A stretch of 64,000 bases of DNA from VXNE01 sp963664635 (GTDB lineage: Bacteria > Pseudomonadota > Gammaproteobacteria > Pseudomonadales > Azotimanducaceae): assembly GCA_963664635.1 (NCBI GenBank), contig OY761542.1, positions 3,410,001 through 3,474,000 of the forward strand, written 5' to 3'. Positions 58,894-64,000 of this stretch are shown in pieces. The stretch's first letter is position 1; every line of letters begins with the position of its first letter. A program made the position numbers and the translations under genes. The notes beneath the pieces were generated by a model, which did not search any database, was not told the origin of the DNA, and saw only the letters and a program-made list of their open reading frames with translations.

Positions 58894-60030
58894 TCAGTCA
58901 GGGAGGCCCAGCACCCGTTTGGCGATCACGTTGCGTTGCACTTCCGACGAGCCGCCCGCGATCAGGAAGCCCTTGCCGAGCAGCCATTTGCGGGTCGACT
59001 CCAGTTCCTCGGCATCGAAGCCGTCGCCGGACCAACCGAGGCCCCGCGCACCCATCATGGCCACGATCGCCTCCAGCTTGCGGCTCTCCAGTTCGGACGA
59101 CAGCATCTTGAACGCGGATGTCACGAAGGTACCGGTTCCGCCTTCCTTGCGTTCCTGGACGGCGCGCCGCCTGGTCAGCGCGAAGGCAGCGTGATCCATC
59201 TCCAGGCGCACGACCGTGTCGCGTGCGGATGGGTCATCCGGGGCATACCGCTTCAGCACCTCCGGCAGGGAACCGCCGCGCGGGAGAAACTCGCCTTGCG
59301 ACACCGAGTCCCGTTCGAACTGCAGCAACCGCTTGGCGATGCTCCAGCCATCGTTCTCGCGCCCCACCAGGTCGGCCTTGGGGACCATGACGTCGGTGAA
59401 GAACACTTCGCAGAATTCGGAGCCGCCGTGAATCATGTCGAAGTTCCGGACCGTCACGCCCGGCGTATCGAGCGCGAAGAGCAGGAAGCTGATGCCGCGT
59501 TGTTTCGGCGCATCCGGGTCGGTCCGCACCAAGCAGAAGATCCAATCCGCCCGGTGTGCGCCCGACGTCCAGATCTTCGACCCGTTCACCCGGTAGCAGT
59601 CGCCGTGGTCTTCCGCGCGGGTGCGCAGCGACGCCAGATCGGACCCGGCGCCGGGTTCGGAGTAGCCCTGGCACCAGGACAGCTCTCCGCGCGCGATGGG
59701 CGGCAGGTGCCGTTGCTTCTGATCCTCGGTCCCGAGCTCCAGCAGCGTGGAACCCAGCATGGTGGGAGCGGCGCCGGACAAGGGCGGTGGCGCACCCACC
59801 TCTCGCATCGCGCTCCTCAAGGCGTCGACCTCCGCGCGATGCAGGCCTGCTCCGCCATATTCCGCCGGCCATGCCGGCACGGTAAAACCCCGTTCGACGC
59901 AGGCGGCAAACCACTCCTCGAAGGCCTTGCCCGGCATGCGGGCCTTGCTGCCGCCGCCATACCCCAGCCCACGCCCGCGGATCTCCTCGGGGCACGCCTG
60001 TTGCACCCAGGCGAGATAGTCTTCGGCCAT
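58894..60030 (-). CDS. Acyl-CoA dehydrogenase family protein
   Basis: 378 residues. The N-terminal helical domain is followed by the FAD-binding middle (QGYSEPGAGSDLASLRTRAE, KIWTSGAHRADWIFCLVRTD) and the C-terminal helices ending GFLIAGGSSEVQRNVIAKRVLGLP, the standard end of the family. It would introduce a 2,3 double bond into an acyl-CoA, passing electrons to ETF. The mid-length and WCQGYSEPGAGSDLA wording suggest the group acting on branched or cyclic acyl-CoAs. Confidence 0.92.
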   Translation of the reverse strand: MAEDYLAWVQQACPEEIRGRGLGYGGGSKARMPGKAFEEWFAACVERGFTVPAWPAEYGGAGLHRAEVDALRSAMREVGAPPPLSGAAPTMLGSTLLELGTEDQKQRHLPPIARGELSWCQGYSEPGAGSDLASLRTRAEDHGDCYRVNGSKIWTSGAHRADWIFCLVRTDPDAPKQRGISFLLFALDTPGVTVRNFDMIHGGSEFCEVFFTDVMVPKADLVGRENDGWSIAKRLLQFERDSVSQGEFLPRGGSLPEVLKRYAPDDPSARDTVVRLEMDHAAFALTRRRAVQERKEGGTGTFVTSAFKMLSSELESRKLEAIVAMMGARGLGWSGDGFDAEELESTRKWLLGKGFLIAGGSSEVQRNVIAKRVLGLPD

Positions 60031-60079
60031 CGGCAGTCAGCACCCGTCGATAGAGGCGCGGTGATTCTAGCTTGCCAGG

Positions 60080-60148
60080 GGACGGGGTTGTCCCGTCCGG
60101 TCTTGAGGCCGTGTACGGACCGGGGACGGGCGACCGCAAGGGTCGCCC
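60080..60148. repeat. Dispersed intergenic hairpin repeats
   Basis: GGACGGG-GTTGT-CCCGTCC at 60080-60098 and GGGCGACC-GCAAG-GGTCGCCC at 60128-60148 are two perfect hairpins. The second belongs to the same family as the copies near 37038 and 37094. They occupy the 130-bp gap between the acyl-CoA dehydrogenase and the spermidine-synthase-like gene. Confidence 0.7.
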
Positions 60149-60160
60149 CTACAAGGCGAG

Positions 60161-61885
60161 TCAGGGGTCCGTCGGGGGGGCCACCGGCGGCGCAAAGAAG
60201 ACGCCCTCGTAGGTCCGCCACGCTACCTGGTGATAGTCATACACCGCGTGCGTCCCGAGCCGGTTCACCTCGATCGTCTCGAGTGCGTCGAAAAACCCGG
60301 ACGGAAAGGCGAACCCGGCGGCGATGACCGGTCCGTCGAGCCAGCCGTCCGGCGTCTCGGTGACGCCCGCTTCCGCGATCCGCACCGATGCCGGCTTGCC
60401 GGTGACCGTGCCGATCGTCCAGCCCCATTCCCCGAAGCTCGGCACGTTGGCGTGGTACTGCTCCGTCTGGAAGCCGGCGGCGGCCACGGTCCTGCCGATG
60501 GACAGGAACGCCTCGCGGGCGTGGAACGGCGAGGTCGACTGCGTGACGAAGGCGCCGTCCGCGGAGAGGAGTTGCCGCACCCGCCCGAAGAAGTAGTCGC
60601 TATAGAGGCGGTTGAGGTCCGGGTGGCTGGGGTCCGGGAGGTCCGCGATGACGACGTCGAACCGCTCGCCCGCGGCCGCCAGCCGTTCCGCCTCGATGAA
60701 CGCGTCCGCCTCGACGACCGTGACGCGTGCATCGAGGAAGGCGTCCGCGTTCAGCTCCGTCAGCGCGCGCCCCAGCCAGGCCGGCGCCTCCGCGTCCGCG
60801 CCGCGGAACAGGCGCAGCAGGCCCGGGTCGATGTCGACCAGGGTCACCGACCGGGGCTCCCAGCGCAGCACGTCGCGTAGCGCCAGCCCGTCGCCCCCGC
60901 CCAGGATCAGGACGCGGTCGCGCCGGTAGGCCGCCAGCATCGCGGGCGTCGTGAGGTAGGCGTGATAGATGCGCTCGTCGTTGGAAGCGAACTGCAGGCG
61001 GCCGTTGATGTAGAGGCTCATGACGTCCGGTCGTCCCGCCGTGACGTGCCGCTTGGTGATGACGACGTTCTGATAGGGCGTCTGCAGGCGGTGGACGACC
61101 CGATCCTGGAAGAGCGTGTCGCCGAGCCGCTCGATCCAGAGCGGGCCGAACACGGCGAGCACCACCAGCAGCATCGCGAGCGCGCCGTGGCCGATCCACA
61201 GCCAGCGCGCCGGTGTGAGGCTCTTGCGATAGAGCACCAGGAAGCCGAAGCCCACCGCCGTGTTGACGGCCGCCGCGCCGACGGCCGCATACATGATCGG
61301 CAGCTTCAGGCACACGAGGACCCAGATCGCGGCGCCCAGGCCGGCCCCGATGTAGTCCGCGCCGTACATGGTGCCGAGGTTGTGTTCGAGGCGTTGCGCA
61401 TGGACATGCTCCCGCACCCGGGCGATCAGGGGAATCTCCATGCCGATCAGGAAGCCGATGAGCGCGCCCATCGCGAACGGCAGCACGCGCGAGAAGGCGA
61501 TCAGCGAATCGGCCGCCCCGCCCTCCATGGACACGAACACGTCCACGTTGTAGACGGCGCGGAGCCACTCCGGCAGCGAGTACGCCACCGCCACGGCCGC
61601 GGACAGGGCCAGCACCGAAGCGCCGCCGAGCAGGGCGATGCCGAGCTCGAGCCAGGCGAACCCGCGGTAGATGGCCGAGATCCACTTGGCGGCGAAGGCG
61701 CCGAGCCCCATCGCCACGATCATCAGCCCGATCATCGTGTAGATGGTCGGCTCCACCGCGCCCAGGATGCGGCCCGCGTAGTGCGCGAGAAGATACTCGT
61801 AGACGAGCCCGCACGCGGCGACCAGCCCCATCGCCCCGATGAGGGCGGTGTCGTGACGTCGCAGGCGGGCGGTTGCGGTGCTCAC
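60161..61885 (-). CDS. Membrane-embedded spermidine-synthase-like aminopropyltransferase
   Basis: 574 residues: seven or so transmembrane helices (residues 12-240, e.g. ALIGAMGLVAACGLVYEYLL) followed by a class-I methyltransferase-like spermidine synthase domain. The latter shows VLILGGGDGLALRDVLRW, SVTLVDIDPGLLRLFR and FDVVIADLPDPSHPDLNRLY. In true spermidine synthase the last motif holds the catalytic aspartate (here D of IADLPDP). Such fusions occur with DUF350 proteins and are of unproven substrate. The start is GTG 61885, 93 bases after the DUF350 gene. Confidence 0.86.
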   Translation of the reverse strand: MSTATARLRRHDTALIGAMGLVAACGLVYEYLLAHYAGRILGAVEPTIYTMIGLMIVAMGLGAFAAKWISAIYRGFAWLELGIALLGGASVLALSAAVAVAYSLPEWLRAVYNVDVFVSMEGGAADSLIAFSRVLPFAMGALIGFLIGMEIPLIARVREHVHAQRLEHNLGTMYGADYIGAGLGAAIWVLVCLKLPIMYAAVGAAAVNTAVGFGFLVLYRKSLTPARWLWIGHGALAMLLVVLAVFGPLWIERLGDTLFQDRVVHRLQTPYQNVVITKRHVTAGRPDVMSLYINGRLQFASNDERIYHAYLTTPAMLAAYRRDRVLILGGGDGLALRDVLRWEPRSVTLVDIDPGLLRLFRGADAEAPAWLGRALTELNADAFLDARVTVVEADAFIEAERLAAAGERFDVVIADLPDPSHPDLNRLYSDYFFGRVRQLLSADGAFVTQSTSPFHAREAFLSIGRTVAAAGFQTEQYHANVPSFGEWGWTIGTVTGKPASVRIAEAGVTETPDGWLDGPVIAAGFAFPSGFFDALETIEVNRLGTHAVYDYHQVAWRTYEGVFFAPPVAPPTDP

Positions 61886-61978
61886 GAGAACGCGAAGGAT
61901 GTCGCGACCTTCGTGCAGGCGTCACCCGGCGGTGGCCGCCGCATTCCCCGCCCCCGCCGTCGAGCCCCGCGCGTCCCG

Positions 61979-62875
61979 TCAGCCGGCGACGGCGCGGATG
62001 ACCAGCCCGATGCCCAGGAAGACCGCCGCCTCGATGGCCGCCACGCCGACATTGCGCTGGTTGTCGACCTCCTCGACCACGTCGATGCCGCGCAGCACGG
62101 CGCGCTGCGCGAGCATGGAAAGCAGCAGCAGCGCCGCCGAGAGCACGATGGCCCATACCAGCCAGGACAGGTAGCCGAACAGGGCCACCGTATCCCAGCC
62201 AGGCACGAACGACACCATCCCGCCGGCCGAGGATGCGGCCAGGGAAGCACCGACCAGGTGCCCCGCGTAGCGCACGCCGAGTGCGGTGTTGCCGCCCGAG
62301 ATCGCGTCCTGCCAGCGTTGTCCGTCGTGCCGGCGCGCGTAGATCGCCGCACGCATTCGGGTGACGGCGAGCACCACCACCTGGGAAAGCAGGAAGACCA
62401 CCACCACGGCGGCAAGACCCTGGACGAGGCCGCCGTCGGCCCAGCCGATCGCGCCGTTGATCAGCACGCCGATGGCGATCAGGTTGGCCGCCTGGGCCGT
62501 CCCCGCGGCGGTGTTCTGCCCGCCGATCGCCTCGCGCATGGAGAAGTGGTGAAAGACGATCCAGTCGTTGACCAGTACGCCGAGCTTGAGCAGGACCAGA
62601 CCGACCACCGCATAGGCGACGACGACGCCAAGTTCCTCGCCGACCGTGATCGCCGGGTCGCCGGCGGCGGCCGCGGCCAACACCAGCGCCACCGCCAGCG
62701 CCCCGCCCGCCAGCGCCAGCCCGAAGGCCAGGTTGTCACGCTCCGCGAGTTCGTCGCGGGAGTCCACGCCGAACAGTACGCCGGACCCGTAGCGCAATGC
62801 GCAGATCGCGGCGACGGCCACGGCCAGATCCAGCGCCACGATGCCCCAAATCCAGATGCTCAGTGAATCGACCAT
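61979..62875 (-). CDS. Double DUF350 membrane protein (YjfL-like)
   Basis: 298 residues, about eight transmembrane helices in two homologous DUF350 halves. In the first, NLAFGLALAGGALAVALVLA then GVLVNDWIVFHHFSMREAI; in the second, NTALGVRYAGHLVGASLAA then a similar end. E. coli YjfL is a single DUF350 protein of the yjf operon. ATG 62875 has an AGAGG site 7 nt upstream. It links the 60-64 kb group with the yjfIJK operon at 48-50 kb. Function unknown, envelope-stress context. Confidence 0.86.
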   Translation of the reverse strand: MVDSLSIWIWGIVALDLAVAVAAICALRYGSGVLFGVDSRDELAERDNLAFGLALAGGALAVALVLAAAAAGDPAITVGEELGVVVAYAVVGLVLLKLGVLVNDWIVFHHFSMREAIGGQNTAAGTAQAANLIAIGVLINGAIGWADGGLVQGLAAVVVVFLLSQVVVLAVTRMRAAIYARRHDGQRWQDAISGGNTALGVRYAGHLVGASLAASSAGGMVSFVPGWDTVALFGYLSWLVWAIVLSAALLLLSMLAQRAVLRGIDVVEEVDNQRNVGVAAIEAAVFLGIGLVIRAVAG

Positions 62876-62930
62876 GGCTTGCCTCTTCCAGTTCCGTGGG
62901 GCGTCCGGAGCTTCCGCACGGTCAACGCCG

Positions 62931-63902
62931 TCACTTCCCGCGGCTCGGGCCGCGGAACCCGCCGCCGCCGAATCCCCGCATCGATGCCGTCCCCCCACGC
63001 GCCGCGCCGCTGGACGCGGCGAATTTCTGCCGCGCGACCGCGGTGGACGCCCCGGTGCGCTGGCGCGCGTACGGGCTGCGGAACGTGCGCCCTTCGGATG
63101 AGAACTTGCGCCGCGCGGTGGAGTCGACCCGCGCCTGCTGCTGGCGCACCGACCGCGAGGTGTAGTTGCCGCGGCCGTAGTCGTGGTAGTAGCTGTAGTC
63201 GCGGCGCCCCGCCCAGGCGCCGTAACCGATACGCGGCCCGCCGAGCAGGGTCTGCATCAGGGCGAACTGTCCGTACCAGACCCAGAACGAGTTGCCGCCG
63301 CCGTCCGTACGCCACTGCCCATAGTGGTGGTTGCCGACGAGCTGGCTGCCGGGGCCCTGGTCCGCGGCCCCGTTGGCGCGCCGCGAGGCGGTGGCGCTGA
63401 TCGCGTCCACCCGCGGCAGCTCGCCGTCCGACAGGTCCGCCAGCACGTTCAGGGGGTCGCTCAGGGCACGGCTGAACTCCGCCGGGTCCGCCGCCGCCGC
63501 GAGGTTGCCGAGCTCTTCGACCACCGGCAGGTAGGCGTCCGCCGGAGCGTCCGGCGGCGGCGCCATGCCGCGCACTTCCCGCACGCGGGTCACGAGCCCC
63601 TTGTACAGGGTGCCCTCCCGCGTACCCTCGCGCCGCAGGACCTCCGTGAGTTCGCGCAGATCCGGTTTCGCCCTGGCCACGCGCGCCGCATAGCGCTTGA
63701 TGAGCGCCGCGTTCTGCACGCGGTCCGCATCGAGTTCCGCGCCGAGCCGCTCGACCGCGGCGTCCACGCGGGTGAGGCCCGTCTCCATCTGTTCCCGGAG
63801 CGCGCCGCCTCCGTCGCATCCCACCAGCATGATCGCGGCGATCGCCAGGAGCAGGCCGCCCGGGGCCGCCAGCGCCATCGGGGCACCCCGTTCGGTGCTC
63901 AT
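62931..63902 (-). CDS. Lipoprotein of the DUF350 gene group
   Basis: 323 residues. The N-terminus (LLLAIAAIMLVGC) is a lipoprotein signal with lipobox LVGC. A helical region follows (REQMETGLTRVDAAVERLGA), then a Tyr/Gly/Arg-rich low-complexity part (YGAWAGRRDYSYYHDYGRGN) and a Ser/Arg-rich tail ending GFGGGGFRGPSRGK. Similar lipoproteins accompany DUF350 and spermidine-synthase-like genes. Its ATG overlaps the previous gene's stop. No enzymatic motif seen. Confidence 0.78.
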   Translation of the reverse strand: MSTERGAPMALAAPGGLLLAIAAIMLVGCDGGGALREQMETGLTRVDAAVERLGAELDADRVQNAALIKRYAARVARAKPDLRELTEVLRREGTREGTLYKGLVTRVREVRGMAPPPDAPADAYLPVVEELGNLAAAADPAEFSRALSDPLNVLADLSDGELPRVDAISATASRRANGAADQGPGSQLVGNHHYGQWRTDGGGNSFWVWYGQFALMQTLLGGPRIGYGAWAGRRDYSYYHDYGRGNYTSRSVRQQQARVDSTARRKFSSEGRTFRSPYARQRTGASTAVARQKFAASSGAARGGTASMRGFGGGGFRGPSRGK

Positions 63903-64000
63903 GCGTCATGTCCCGCCGGACCCGCGGGCGCCGGCGCCCGACGGTCCACGCAGCGAATCTCGACGGTGCCGGCCACCGCCTCCGCGATGACCGCGGCCGC
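63899..64000 (-). CDS. C-terminal end of a gene running off the window
   Basis: The last 33 codons of a - strand gene: AAAVIAEAVAGTVEIRCVDR followed by RAPAPAGPAGHDA and a TGA that overlaps the lipoprotein ATG as ATGA. Too short to name; the overlap places it in the same operon as the lipoprotein, DUF350 and aminopropyltransferase genes. Confidence 0.55.
   Translation of the reverse strand, partial: AAAVIAEAVAGTVEIRCVDRRAPAPAGPAGHDA

Overview
The window is GC-rich, densely coding bacterial DNA with many GTG and TTG starts, 4-base stop/start overlaps and almost no spare intergenic space. It looks like an uncultivated, probably marine or host-associated proteobacterium, most likely gammaproteobacterial. 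The pointers are the YjfI/PspA/YjfK (DUF2170/IM30/DUF2491) operon, a tRNA 2-selenouridine synthase and a secreted repeat protein. This placement is inference; there is no rRNA or other marker to fix it, and I saw no tRNA gene.

Layout. 0-1.1 kb: end of a secreted repeat protein running off the left edge. 1.16-4.6 kb: a membrane protein with an HNH-like motif, split by two side-by-side insertions that share CTAG target copies; one carries an IS110-family recombinase. 4.8-14.9 kb: metabolism and stress genes (hydrolase, metY, an AlbA_2/Schlafen-type ATPase, an AhpD-like selenoprotein, an epimerase with a GbsR-type regulator and its palindrome, thioesterase, Nudix hydrolase, Hsp70-like protein, msrA). 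15.1-20.9 kb: a glycan operon (GT-C enzyme, GDP-mannose 3,5-epimerase, GT2, an RGP/UDP-arabinose-mutase-like protein, a flippase-like membrane protein). 21-36 kb: a Sel1-repeat lipoprotein, mnmH, acyl-CoA and CoA-transferase genes, sulfatase, amidase with LysR, two crotonases, an aldo/keto reductase. 37-48 kb: a phosphodiesterase overlapping the end of a long IleS, two VapBC-type toxin-antitoxin pairs, a peptide-binding protein, an LLM oxidoreductase and an MFS transporter. 47.9-55 kb: the yjfIJK operon, a three-gene toxin-antitoxin/ParA-like ATPase operon, a GST-like protein and a Fic protein. 55-60 kb: haloalkane dehalogenase, a peroxiredoxin-like selenoprotein, LLM oxidoreductase, acyl-CoA dehydrogenase. 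60-64 kb: membrane spermidine-synthase-like protein, double DUF350 protein, lipoprotein and a partial gene, a second part of the Yjf-type envelope-stress set.

Main points. (1) Two genes have an in-frame TGA exactly at a catalytic cysteine position (AhpD-like CxxU at 9652; peroxiredoxin-like UxxC at 57344). Each has a SECIS-like hairpin 14-17 nt downstream, and the window also holds the selenium enzyme gene mnmH, so both look like selenoproteins rather than broken genes. (2) The intergenic space is populated by perfect short hairpins: a five-hairpin array at 31057-31202, a pair overlapping a start codon at 44121-44164, 45-bp tandem hairpin repeats at 57613-57779 with a relative inside the small insertion at 3.98-4.32 kb, and dispersed GGCGACC-type hairpins. 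(3) A toxin-like / MqsA-like antitoxin / KGGVGRT-type ATPase operon at 50.5-52.3 kb behind a palindrome is a candidate uncharacterised defence or addiction module.
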